Notes: generated from the sequence alone by a model not told the origin. Shown: positions 1 to 5,735, counted from the first letter of the stretch. The stretch is 6,410 nucleotides of DNA from an uncultured Collinsella sp. (GCA_900764415.1 CAAFOA010000178.1:1-6410); one strand, 5' to 3'. Numbers and translations are program-made.

Positions 1-65
1 GAAGAGCCCGGCACCGTGGTGGTACCGGGCTCGGCAAATCTCTGGTGCCCCCGGGCGGATTCGAA
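1..65. repeat. 65-base direct repeat, copy 1
   Basis: This stretch is identical over all 65 bases to 129-193 and may continue left of the window. It holds a hairpin (arms 4-15 and 21-32) followed by the 3' end of a tRNA on the minus strand: CCA is at 45-43, and similarity runs back only into the T-loop before the sequence changes at 66. The copy is therefore a tRNA 3' end plus its downstream terminator, not a working tRNA. Duplicated tRNA 3' ends are the usual mark of site-specific integration. Two tandem copies suggest either two integration events or a leftover from excision of another element. Confidence 0.9.
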
Positions 66-128
66 AACTCCCCCCGCGGGAAAATTGGTGACGCGGGTGC
101 CGACGGTCCGAATCCTGCCCTTAGACCA
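66..128 (+). other. Diverged tRNA 3'-end-like segment between the two repeats
   Basis: From about 90 to 128 the plus strand reads like a tRNA 3' region, with a T-loop-like GGTCCGAATCC and a final ACCA. It resembles the reverse complement of the tRNA-Arg fragment at 171-215, but with changes in the T-stem and acceptor part. The T-stem does not pair well and no anticodon arm can be folded upstream, so it is at best a decayed or recombined tRNA end in the opposite direction. Confidence 0.4.
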
Positions 129-193
129 GAAGAGCCCGGCACCGTGGTGGTACCGGGCTCGGCAAATCTCTGGTGCCCCCGGGCGGATTCGAA
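129..193. repeat. 65-base direct repeat, copy 2
   Basis: This is the second perfect copy of 1-65, offset by 128 bases. Here the tRNA-like sequence continues past the repeat border to about 215, so this copy holds the longer tRNA fragment and adjoins the integrase side. Confidence 0.9.
132..160 (-). terminator. Terminator-like hairpin downstream of the tRNA 3' end
   Basis: GAGCCCGGCACC (132-143) pairs with GGTACCGGGCTC (149-160), 12 pairs with one imperfect position. Read on the minus strand that position is a U-G wobble, which favours minus-strand RNA. It lies just after the tRNA CCA in the direction of tRNA transcription. The U-tract is weak (CUCUUCU). The same hairpin is at 4-32 in copy 1. 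Confidence 0.5.
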
Positions 194-215
194 CCGTCGA
201 CACCCGCTTTAGGAG
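171..215 (-). other. 3' fragment of tRNA-Arg(CCU), probable attachment site
   Basis: On the minus strand these 45 bases fit the 3' part of a tRNA exactly by position: anticodon loop CTCCTAA (anticodon CCT, 213-211), 3' anticodon stem AGCGG, variable loop GTGTC, T-stem GACGG, T-loop TTCGAAT, T-stem CCGCC, acceptor CGGGGGC, A73 and CCA. The T-stem has one A-C mismatch. Upstream, the partner sequences expected for the 5' acceptor strand and 5' anticodon stem are absent, so similarity stops at the anticodon loop. Tyrosine integrases often use this part of a tRNA as the crossover site, and an integrase gene begins 190 bases away. The intact tRNA would be expected at the other junction, outside the window. 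The Arg(CCU) identity rests on the loop alone. Confidence 0.7.
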
Positions 216-407
216 ATATGATTTAATGCTACCCGCTACCATTCATCAAGCATCATTGAACATCATATAACCGCAGATAAACATAGCAGTTTGTGTCTTT
301 TGCCTCCGGTAGCTGCGCCTACGCTTTTACAAACATATTACTAACAGCTTTAGCTAAACTGCACTCAATGAATTGTTGAAAACTATTCAAAGAAACGGAG
401 CGCAAAG
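216..407. promoter_or_regulatory. Gap before the integrase, with two dyads
   Basis: No gene is visible in this A+T-rich gap. It holds a 10-base palindrome TTTAGCTAAA (349-358), flanked by CAG and CTG, and a hyphenated dyad TGAATTGTT/AACTATTCA (369-377 and 381-389, one mismatch) just upstream of the integrase ribosome binding site GGAG (397-400). GTTTGT (289-294) and ACAAAC (329-334) also pair around a small inner dyad. Such sites could be operators or integrase/excisionase arm sites. No convincing -35/-10 pair was found. Confidence 0.4.
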
Positions 408-1655
408 ATGTCAGAACAGCCACTAATTAGCGGAAGAGGCACGTGTTGGAAAGACAAGAGATCACCTAACACCTATCGCTATTATTTTTCCCTTGGAGTC
501 AAGGACCCTAAGACGGGGCGCTACAAACGATCCCCAACTTATACAGTTCGTTGCAAGACTAAAACAGAAGCTAAGGCTGCAATGCAGGCCAAGCTGGCTG
601 AAATCAACTCCTCTGGCACGATCACTAAAACTAAAAAGCCCACTTTGCTTGCGTCCTACTGCTGGGCCTTTCATGAAAATAGGGACACCGAGCTTGCGCC
701 AACGAGCTATGAAAGAGAAGCGTACGATTGCAGGCATATCGAAGACCTATTCGGTGCGTTTCAGACAATTGAGGGGCTAACTCCCGATCTAATCGAAGAA
801 ACATACGCCGAAGCTCGTCGTACGGGAAAATACAAACCATCAGAGCTTGTACGAATCAATGCGAAACTGCGTCAGATTTTGTCGAATGCAGTCGCAAAGA
901 GAATAATTGACCGAAACCCCTGCGCTACCGTTCATGTTCGCAGACCACGCAACAAAAGAGAATCACTGACAATCGACCAAGTAGCTACCCTATGCACACG
1001 TCTTCAACACATTGAGCTCACCGCCGAAGCTGTTGGTACACTAGTACTAGTGTATACGGGTATGCGGAAAGGCGAGATGCTGGGCCTCGAATGGCGCGAT
1101 TGGGACCCTGCCAATAAAACCTTGAAAATTGACAGGCAGTACACCAACGACCATGAACTGAGGGCACCCAAGTCACAAGAAAGCCAACGCAAAATTCCCG
1201 TTGGAGAAACCTTGGCCGAACGTCTTCAATCATGGTCAGCCATACAAAAAGAGCTCCTGGCCTCTCTGGGGCTGTCCCAGACTGGCAGCACTCCCATCAT
1301 TAGCGATATTGCTGTCGAGCAAGGGATCCCTACTGTCTGTCACATGAAAAACTACATCTTCAACCATTGGTTTCGCGATTTCGCAGTTAGCTGCAATCTT
1401 GGAATCTATGAGCCGAACAATTCGACTGGCGGAAAACTTTATAAGGGCATCTGCCCGCATCAGCTCAGGCATTGTGTAAGCACTTTTATGCTGGCGAACG
1501 GATCGGACGTTAGAAGCGTGCAAGGTATTCTTGGCCACGCGGACCCCAATATCACGCTCAAAACGTATACAAGCCTCGTTCAACAATCAGAAATAAAAGC
1601 AGTTAAAGGCTACGAAGCCTTCATCAACGCCTATATACAGAGAAGCGAGAAATAG
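408..1655 (+). CDS. int: Tyrosine recombinase / phage-type integrase
   Basis: This enzyme cuts and rejoins DNA at attachment sites to insert or excise the element. The 415-aa length is normal for the family. The first ~65 residues resemble an arm-type DNA-binding domain, residues ~80-180 a core-binding helical domain, and the rest is the catalytic domain. The catalytic set is visible: R220 in TGMRKGE, a probable beta-hairpin lysine in APKSQESQRK, H351 and R354 in HQLRH, H377 in LGHAD, and the nucleophile Y387 in KTYTSL. Nothing is missing, so it should be active. The start has GGAG seven bases upstream. The gene reads away from the tRNA fragment at 171-215, its likely attachment site. Its A+T content is clearly higher than that of the accessory genes, consistent with separate ancestry. 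Confidence 0.95.
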   Translation: MSEQPLISGRGTCWKDKRSPNTYRYYFSLGVKDPKTGRYKRSPTYTVRCKTKTEAKAAMQAKLAEINSSGTITKTKKPTLLASYCWAFHENRDTELAPTSYEREAYDCRHIEDLFGAFQTIEGLTPDLIEETYAEARRTGKYKPSELVRINAKLRQILSNAVAKRIIDRNPCATVHVRRPRNKRESLTIDQVATLCTRLQHIELTAEAVGTLVLVYTGMRKGEMLGLEWRDWDPANKTLKIDRQYTNDHELRAPKSQESQRKIPVGETLAERLQSWSAIQKELLASLGLSQTGSTPIISDIAVEQGIPTVCHMKNYIFNHWFRDFAVSCNLGIYEPNNSTGGKLYKGICPHQLRHCVSTFMLANGSDVRSVQGILGHADPNITLKTYTSLVQQSEIKAVKGYEAFINAYIQRSEK

Positions 1656-1673
1656 CATGTTTTTCATTCATCG

Positions 1674-1707
1674 TTTATTTCATAATATTACGGTACTATA
1701 ATACCGT
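1674..1707 (+). promoter_or_regulatory. Promoter-like site within a dyad, before the excisionase-like gene
   Basis: A perfect -10 hexamer TATAAT (1697-1702) lies inside the dyad ACGGTA-ctataa-TACCGT (1690-1707). A poor -35 candidate TTTATT sits 17 bases upstream (1674-1679). A palindrome over the -10 is the usual layout of a repressor-controlled promoter. The stem lacks a following T-run, so it is a weak candidate for an integrase terminator. A second possible -35 (TTGACA, 1733-1738) has no good -10 at the right distance. Confidence 0.45.
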
Positions 1708-1772
1708 TTCCGCAGGTAGATGCTTAATTTGATTGACATCTAATGAGTTTTAATACATGCTAAAGCTGTCAG

Positions 1773-1851
1773 ATGGCTACGCATGTAGTCATAGAAACCG
1801 GCCCCCCAAGTGCTTATGAACCTGGTACGTCTTACAAGCACAGGGAGGGCC
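1773..1851 (+). other. Two consecutive hairpins in the leader of the excisionase-like gene
   Basis: ATGGCTAC (1773-1780) pairs with GTAGTCAT (1785-1792) around a GCAT loop, with one G-U pair. Then 1800-1815 pairs with 1836-1851 (13 of 16 positions, strongest at GTGCTT/AAGCAC and the G/C-rich base) around a 20-base loop. The second hairpin ends 8 bases before the ribosome binding site AAAGGA (1859-1864). The pair could be a structured mRNA leader, or binding or replication sites in DNA. It does not match a riboswitch family that I recognise. Confidence 0.45.
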
Positions 1852-1873
1852 CTCATTGAAAGGATAGCTCATC

Positions 1874-2119
1874 ATGGCTACTCCAAAGATTAGCACTCAG
1901 GCGTCCACACCGACTTTCCCCACTGGTGCCGCTCAGTGCGATCGGTTGCTCCGCGTTAACGATATCCGCGAACTCACTGGCTGGAGCGAAAACACCGCAC
2001 GCAAGTTTATGCGAGAGTCCGGCAAGCTCATCCAGATCCATCGCTCTAATTACATGTTTGAAAGCTCGTTCTACGAGCTTTTCAAGCAGCTTGAAGGTCG
2101 TACCGCCCACCTTGATTAG
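1874..2119 (+). CDS. Small helix-turn-helix protein, excisionase-like
   Basis: This 81-aa protein has a flexible Ser/Thr/Pro-rich N-terminus (1-20) and then a helix-turn-helix of the MerR/excisionase type, about residues 25-60 (LLRVNDIRELTGWSENTARK). The following HRSNYMFESSFYELF looks like the wing and third helix of such domains. Small proteins of this type next to an integrase usually act as excisionases, bending attachment-site DNA, or as regulators. The start is chosen for AAAGGA nine bases upstream. The gene stops 9 bases before the next start, so the two are probably co-transcribed. Whether it is an excisionase or a repressor of its own dyad-containing promoter cannot be decided from sequence. 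Confidence 0.8.
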   Translation: MATPKISTQASTPTFPTGAAQCDRLLRVNDIRELTGWSENTARKFMRESGKLIQIHRSNYMFESSFYELFKQLEGRTAHLD

Positions 2120-2128
2120 GTGGTAAAC

Positions 2129-2515
2129 ATGAGCGAGCTTCCGTCGATTTCCGACATATTTAGCGATGATGCTACTGAGCAACGAGAGATTACGAGAAAA
2201 ATGGATAAGGCTATTTTTATTTCAGTGCCCGAGTGGGCGTGCTGCGTCACCACCGTTGCCGCCGAGCGTCTCATCCTCGGCCTTGTATGGAAGTTTGGAA
2301 AACCTTCCAAAAACAAACGGCCCATGGGCTTCTGCGCTAAAAGCAAATGGATTGAGGATCACTACCGCCTGAGTAAGAACACGATATCCCGGGCCTATAC
2401 CTCTCTGAAGGATAAGGGGTATATTCAAAAAGTTGGTGATGGCAGCTGGATGCTTAATTACGCCGCAATCTACCGCGCCGCGATTGAAAACGCTTGGGAG
2501 CCTCCGAAACTTTAA
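2129..2515 (+). CDS. Winged-helix DNA-binding protein, element control or replication
   Basis: This 128-aa protein of unknown exact role has a central to C-terminal winged helix at about residues 73-108 (WIEDHYRLSKNTISRAYTSL as the helix-turn-helix, then KGYIQKVGDGSWMLN as the wing). This fold occurs in element-encoded regulators and in replication-initiation accessory proteins. The N-terminal 30 residues are acidic and probably disordered. ATG at 2129 is preferred over an in-frame GTG at 2120 because AGGTGG ends about five bases before it. It follows the excisionase-like gene closely and likely belongs to the same transcript. No nuclease, helicase or Rep motif is visible, so it is not a complete replication initiator. 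Confidence 0.75.
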   Translation: MSELPSISDIFSDDATEQREITRKMDKAIFISVPEWACCVTTVAAERLILGLVWKFGKPSKNKRPMGFCAKSKWIEDHYRLSKNTISRAYTSLKDKGYIQKVGDGSWMLNYAAIYRAAIENAWEPPKL

Positions 2516-2523
2516 GCCCACAA

Positions 2524-2551
2524 ACCGACTATCGAGGTCGTGAGAGTCGGT
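2524..2551. terminator. Possible bidirectional terminator between converging genes
   Basis: ACCGACT (2524-2530) pairs perfectly with AGTCGGT (2545-2551) around a 14-base loop. It lies between the stop of the winged-helix gene and the stop of the minus-strand gene ending at 2557. There is no T-run on either strand, so termination is inferred from position only. Confidence 0.35.
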
Positions 2552-2556
2552 CACCG

Positions 2557-2844
2557 TCAGGATGCCCACAAGAACATGCCGCGGATGTAAAATGAAGCAG
2601 GGTCGAACCGAAACAGTTCCCGGACAATTGGCGTCCGGCCAGACACTTCGATTCGACCCTTTCTCATGCCTGTATCTAAAATACTCCCACAATCATTCTC
2701 GACATCTTTAACGCCCTCACCTCCTGCCACCAACACGTCGTAGACGCTATTTACAACGAATCGATATGGCCGCCCGTTCTTTAAGGCACGTGTTACCATG
2801 AAAACGTGCGGTATTTCTCCAACCGAAAACCTGCGTGAACGCAT
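2557..2844 (-). CDS. Hypothetical 95-aa protein
   Basis: I do not recognise this protein. It has balanced composition with ordinary hydrophobic spacing, for example VVNSVYDVLVAGGEGVKDVE and RTPIVRELFRFDPASFYIRG, unlike the low-complexity shadow frames elsewhere in the window. No signal peptide, membrane span or metal motif is visible. The plus strand has no competing gene here. The start is uncertain: ATG at 2844 has only a weak AAAGGCG upstream, and an internal methionine (residue 16) is possible. It converges on the winged-helix gene and diverges from the coiled-coil gene, sharing with the latter the inverted-repeat region at 2890-2954. Confidence 0.5.
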   Translation of the reverse strand: MRSRRFSVGEIPHVFMVTRALKNGRPYRFVVNSVYDVLVAGGEGVKDVENDCGSILDTGMRKGRIEVSGRTPIVRELFRFDPASFYIRGMFLWAS

Positions 2845-2889
2845 GACTTGAGACGCCTTTTAGAACTCACCGATCGCAGGGCGAACACA

Positions 2890-2954
2890 AATCAACAGCG
2901 GCCGTGCATTGTTCCCAGCCATATGGCATGGCGGAGCCATGCCCGTTGTTGATT
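2890..2954. promoter_or_regulatory. Nested inverted repeat between divergent genes
   Basis: An inner perfect hairpin GGCATGGC-gga-GCCATGCC (2925-2943) is enclosed by an outer pair AATCAACA (2890-2897) and TGTTGATT (2947-2954). The outer right arm abuts the ribosome binding site GGAG (2955-2958) of the coiled-coil gene. Folding could hide that site, or the arms could be protein-binding sites controlling both divergent genes. No clear promoter hexamers were seen. Confidence 0.5.
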
Positions 2955-2967
2955 GGAGTGCCGCACC

Positions 2968-3528
2968 ATGGCAAACGAGAAGAAAATCAGGGAGATCTAC
3001 GGCATGAAGTCCGTCCTCGATGAGGCCGCCGAGCGGATCGAGGCGACGTGGCGGGAGAAGCTGCTGCACGAGACGGGCGACCTCAGGACCGAGAACGCGT
3101 TGCTCAGGGCCCAGCTCGACGAATTCAACCGCAAGCTCGTCGAGGCGAGAGACCGGAACGAAAGACTTGAGGCCGACTGCAATGAGCGGGTCGCCTTTAT
3201 AGAGGAGAAGTTCGAACTCGATACCGCGAGCCTCGAGCTCGAGAACAACGAGCTCCATGCCGCAAGCGTCAGATATCTCGCCGATGCTCGGGAACTCGAC
3301 AGGCAGGTCGTCCAACTCCATGCCGAGGCCGTGGCCATGGTCGATGAGATCGAGCGACTGCGCGGCGAGCGTGACACTGCACTGAAAGCCCAAGCCGACA
3401 CACTCCTGACCCAGCGCGACCTGATGGCCGAGATCGCCGCCCTCAAGGACCGCCTCGCCGCCTCCGAGCAGCGGGCGGCCGTGGCCGAGGCTAAGGTCGA
3501 GGTCATGACCCAGATGAAGGACGAGTAG
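2968..3528 (+). CDS. Coiled-coil protein of unknown function
   Basis: This 186-aa, highly charged protein is predicted almost wholly helical. Hydrophobic heptad spacing with Glu/Arg/Lys/Ala-rich intervals runs from about residue 15 to the C-terminus (for example LRTENALLRAQLDEFNRKLV and LMAEIAALKDRLAASEQRAA). There is no signal peptide, membrane span, ATP-binding site or zinc motif, so it is probably a cytoplasmic dimerising scaffold or a partner of another protein. ATG at 2968 is chosen over an upstream in-frame TTG at 2953 because GGAG lies nine bases before it. It is a lone plus-strand gene facing the phosphoesterase operon, and both end at the hairpin at 3558-3598. Its G+C-rich codon use matches that operon. 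Structural resemblance to SMC-like proteins is only the generic coiled-coil pattern. Confidence 0.8.
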   Translation: MANEKKIREIYGMKSVLDEAAERIEATWREKLLHETGDLRTENALLRAQLDEFNRKLVEARDRNERLEADCNERVAFIEEKFELDTASLELENNELHAASVRYLADARELDRQVVQLHAEAVAMVDEIERLRGERDTALKAQADTLLTQRDLMAEIAALKDRLAASEQRAAVAEAKVEVMTQMKDE

Positions 3529-3557
3529 CCCCGCGCTTCTCCTGTCAGGCTGCTGAT

Positions 3558-3598
3558 TTCTAGGAATCTTCTAGAGCGCTTCCAGAAGGTTCCTAGAA
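3558..3598. terminator. Long hairpin between the converging coiled-coil and phosphoesterase genes
   Basis: TTCTAGGAATCTTCT (3558-3572) pairs with AGAAGGTTCCTAGAA (3584-3598): 15 pairs with one G-U on the plus strand and an 11-base loop that itself holds the palindrome AGCGCT. It starts 30 bases after the coiled-coil stop and contains the TAG stop (3573-3571) of the last phosphoesterase gene. It is probably a two-way terminator and transcript stabiliser, although no T-run follows on either strand. Confidence 0.6.
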
Positions 3599-4308
3599 CC
3601 GGGCGTAGCATCTTCGATCGGCACGATGTCTTGGTAGATCAAGCGATGCCCGGCGTCGAGCCATTCGTCACCGTGGTAATGTCCGAAGAACCAGGCGCAG
3701 TAATCGAGCCGTCCGTCGAGCTCGCCCAGGAAGGTTTGCAGCGGATCCCCGCGGTACTCACGTCCGCGTTCGCGGCACAGCCCCTCAGCAAGGACGGCAG
3801 GAGCCTCGTGAGTCACAACGTGGTCGACTTTCCAGCCCACGCGGTCGAGCGAGGCGCGGCAGTGCTCCATCTCTTCCTCGCTCGGCATCTCCTCGGGCCA
3901 ACAGCTCCTCCCCTCCCTGCGATACTGCCTGTCGTTGCTCGCGGCACCGCCCATGGCAAGGACCGTGAGCCCGTCGATGTCGAACACCTCACCGCGCATC
4001 AGGTGCAGCACGTGCGGTCGCACCTCATGGACGAGCCCGCCGTTCCACTCCCGTACCGGCAGATTGGCCAAGGCGTGATGGTTCTCATGGTTGCCGTCTA
4101 CGAAACACGTGGTCCACGGCTTCGACTCGAACCAGTCGAGCCAGTATTTCTCGGCGTTGGATCCATCCCAGACAAAGCCGAAGTCGCCGGCCACGATCAC
4201 CGCGTCATCGCGTGTCAGGGTCCGGCCCAGCGGCCAAGACTTGGAGGCAAACCGGCTGGACCCGTACTCGGCCCTGCCGTGCACGTCGCCCGTCACATAG
4301 ACCGTCAT
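3571..4308 (-). CDS. Calcineurin-like metallophosphoesterase, third gene of the operon
   Basis: This predicted 245-aa cytoplasmic two-metal phosphoesterase hydrolyses phosphate esters; its substrate is unknown. All metal and catalytic motifs are present: GDVHG (D8, H10), GDFGFVWD (D42), GNHEN (N73, H74), VTHE (H167) and GHYHGD (H210, H212). A mid-protein segment MRGEVFDIDG...GGAASNDR (about 104-127) marks the subgroup. The start is MTVYVTGD at 4308, not the upstream in-frame ATG at 4323, because it gives the family N-terminus and a TGATG overlap with the previous stop (one shared base), with GGGGTG upstream. It is a clear paralogue of the preceding gene, with the same order of motifs and similar GRLDY...FFGHYH endings, which suggests tandem duplication and divergence. 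The C-terminal tail runs into the terminator hairpin. Confidence 0.92.
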   Translation of the reverse strand: MTVYVTGDVHGRAEYGSSRFASKSWPLGRTLTRDDAVIVAGDFGFVWDGSNAEKYWLDWFESKPWTTCFVDGNHENHHALANLPVREWNGGLVHEVRPHVLHLMRGEVFDIDGLTVLAMGGAASNDRQYRREGRSCWPEEMPSEEEMEHCRASLDRVGWKVDHVVTHEAPAVLAEGLCRERGREYRGDPLQTFLGELDGRLDYCAWFFGHYHGDEWLDAGHRLIYQDIVPIEDATPGSRNLLEAL

Positions 4309-5033
4309 CAGTACGCACCCCACGGCAGGAGTTTGTCCCCGAGCCCCACGATCCGGTCATACAGCACCGTGTGTCGTTCATCCGGATTGCCGTCTCGGTG
4401 AAAATGGCCGTAATACCAGTGTTTATAGTCCAGGCGGTCCTCGAGCTCGTCGAGGAATTCGGTCAGCCGGTCCACATCAGGGCGTTCCCAGCCTGGGTCC
4501 GGGTAGAGCGCCGGCGAGAGCATGCGCGTCGAGCAGGTATGGGTGATGACGCAGTCGACCTTCCAGCCGACCTCGTCGAGCTTTGTCCGCGCGGTATCGA
4601 AATCGCGCTCGTCCGGGAGCTCCTGAGGCCACCAGCTGGAATACGGCACGCGGTATTCTCTGTCCACGCTCGTGGCACCGCCCATGGTGAAGACCGTCGA
4701 GCCGTCGAGCTCGAAGACCTCCCCGCGCATGAGGCGGCGGATAGACGAAGTATCCGACAGGCGTTGCGTCAGCCCGCCGTGCCACGGTTCCATGGGTCGC
4801 TCCGCCCAGTGGTCGAAGCGCTCGTGGTTGCCGTCGACGAACAGTACCGTGTAGGGGCGCGACTCCAGCCAGGCGATGTCGGCGCATTCCTCGGCAGAGA
4901 AATCCCACGGAAAGCCAAAGTCGCCGGCGACGATGAGGTAGTCGTCGCTGGTAAGACTATCGCCAAGCTCCCAGTCGCGGAGCTTTTGCATATCGAGTCC
5001 ACTGTGGATGTCGCCCGTCACATGGACCGTCAT
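4308..5033 (-). CDS. Calcineurin-like metallophosphoesterase, second gene of the operon
   Basis: This 241-aa protein is of the same subgroup as the following gene. The motifs are GDIHS (D8, H10), GDFGFPWD (D38), GNHER (N69, H70), ITHT (H165) and GHFHRD (H210, H212). The subgroup segment is MRGEVFELDG...GGATSVDREYR (about 102-128), then SSWWPQELP. The motif I glycine after His is replaced by Ser, which is unlikely to abolish metal binding. ATG at 5033 is chosen because it overlaps the previous stop as ATGA and has GAGGTG six bases upstream; a longer frame reaching 5603 is only a shadow of the upstream gene. Two related but diverged copies kept side by side suggest different substrates or a hetero-oligomer, which is inference. 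Confidence 0.92.
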   Translation of the reverse strand: MTVHVTGDIHSGLDMQKLRDWELGDSLTSDDYLIVAGDFGFPWDFSAEECADIAWLESRPYTVLFVDGNHERFDHWAERPMEPWHGGLTQRLSDTSSIRRLMRGEVFELDGSTVFTMGGATSVDREYRVPYSSWWPQELPDERDFDTARTKLDEVGWKVDCVITHTCSTRMLSPALYPDPGWERPDVDRLTEFLDELEDRLDYKHWYYGHFHRDGNPDERHTVLYDRIVGLGDKLLPWGAY

Positions 5034-5668
5034 CGAATCACCTCTTCCCTCTTGTACGCCGCAAGCTCGCGCTCGACCTGCCTGTCGCCGGTCTCGTTGA
5101 CCCACCAGGGCCATTTCACCCGGCCGCACGGCTCGTCGACTCCGGCGAACCATTCCCTCAGCTCGTCGAGGCTCGCCGGGGAGTGCCCGTTGGCATCGCA
5201 ACCGACGTCGTAGCGCAGAAGGCCCTGCTTGCGGTTGAACTCGTTGTACGCGCCACCGCTGCTGTGGATGTGTCCGTGAAGGTGCCACGATCCATGGCTC
5301 ATGCCCTGCCAGTCGGCAATGGGGTAATGGCACAGGACGATCTTCTGCCCGTCGATCTTGAGCACGCAGATCGGCGGCTCCACGGTGAACGCGCCCGCGA
5401 CCGCCGGCTGGGTCCAGTCCTTGTCGTGGTTTCCCGGGACGAGGTGGATGCGTCTGCAGGCGATCCGCTTGCGCAGCCCATAGGCATCCTGGGCGGTCAT
5501 CTTGAATGAGAAATCCCCCAGGATGTAGAGCTCGTCGTCCACGGCAACCCTGCCGTTGATGTTGTCGACGATGGCGTCGTTCATCTGCCAAATCGTCTCC
5601 CACGGGCGGTCGGTGAACTTCAGCACGTTCTCATGCCCGAAATGGGTATCGCTGGTAAACCAGATCAT
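5030..5668 (-). CDS. Calcineurin-like metallophosphoesterase, first gene of the operon
   Basis: This 212-aa protein comes from a different branch of the superfamily, resembling the short stand-alone phosphoesterases common in phages and bacteria that begin SDTHFGH. Motifs are SDTHFGHEN (D7, H9), LGDFSF (D52), GNHDKD (N80, H81), CHYP (H114) and HGHIHSSG (H133, H135). The set is complete, so it is probably active; the substrate is unknown. ATG at 5668 is chosen over a longer frame to 5761 because AGAAGGAGA lies eight bases upstream and the protein then starts at the first beta strand. The 3' end (VNETGDRQVERELAAYKREE) is an extra charged helix. Its stop overlaps the next start by four bases (ATGA), so the three genes are translated as a coupled unit. 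Confidence 0.92.
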   Translation of the reverse strand: MIWFTSDTHFGHENVLKFTDRPWETIWQMNDAIVDNINGRVAVDDELYILGDFSFKMTAQDAYGLRKRIACRRIHLVPGNHDKDWTQPAVAGAFTVEPPICVLKIDGQKIVLCHYPIADWQGMSHGSWHLHGHIHSSGGAYNEFNRKQGLLRYDVGCDANGHSPASLDELREWFAGVDEPCGRVKWPWWVNETGDRQVERELAAYKREEVIR

Positions 5669-5683
5669 ATTTATGTCTCCTTC

Positions 5684-5735
5684 TGTCGCTAAAAAACGTT
5701 CTCCTTCGAGGTCAGGAGACGTTTTATGAGCGACA
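5684..5735 (-). terminator. Terminator-like hairpin in the leader of the phosphoesterase operon
   Basis: In minus-strand RNA, AAAACG-U-CUCC pairs with GGAG-A-ACGUUUU (5725-5715 with 5704-5693) around a 10-base loop, followed directly by a run of six U (5696-5691, partly in the stem). An outer arm UGUCGCU/AGCGACA (5735-5729 and 5690-5684) lengthens it to about 18 pairs. It lies just upstream of the operon ribosome binding site (about 5681-5675). It may end transcription arriving from the right or act as an attenuator of the operon. Confidence 0.65.

Noticed and set aside
171..260. Complete tRNA gene on the minus strand
   Set aside because: The 5' acceptor and anticodon stem partners expected upstream of the CTCCTAA loop are not present; only the 3' part is there.
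16..270. 84-aa plus-strand frame across the repeats
   Set aside because: It is built from the duplicated tRNA fragment and hairpin, contains the repeat twice and has no convincing ribosome binding site.
2222..2692. 156-aa minus-strand frame
   Set aside because: It overlaps the winged-helix gene antisense, has no ribosome binding site, and conflicts with the more natural frame at 2557-2844.
2953..2967. TTG start for the coiled-coil gene
   Set aside because: The ATG at 2968 has GGAG at a proper distance; the TTG lies inside the outer arm of the inverted repeat.
2997..3611. 204-aa and 177-aa minus-strand frames opposite the coiled-coil gene
   Set aside because: Serine/arginine-rich or otherwise skewed shadows of a G+C-rich coiled-coil gene, without known motifs.
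3631..5213. Long plus-strand frames opposite the phosphoesterases
   Set aside because: Antisense shadows of genes with complete catalytic motifs, a usual effect of high G+C at third codon positions.
5034..5603. N-terminal extension of the second phosphoesterase (431-aa frame)
   Set aside because: The extra sequence is an out-of-frame, low-complexity reading of the first phosphoesterase gene; the ATG at 5033 has its own ribosome binding site and family N-terminus.
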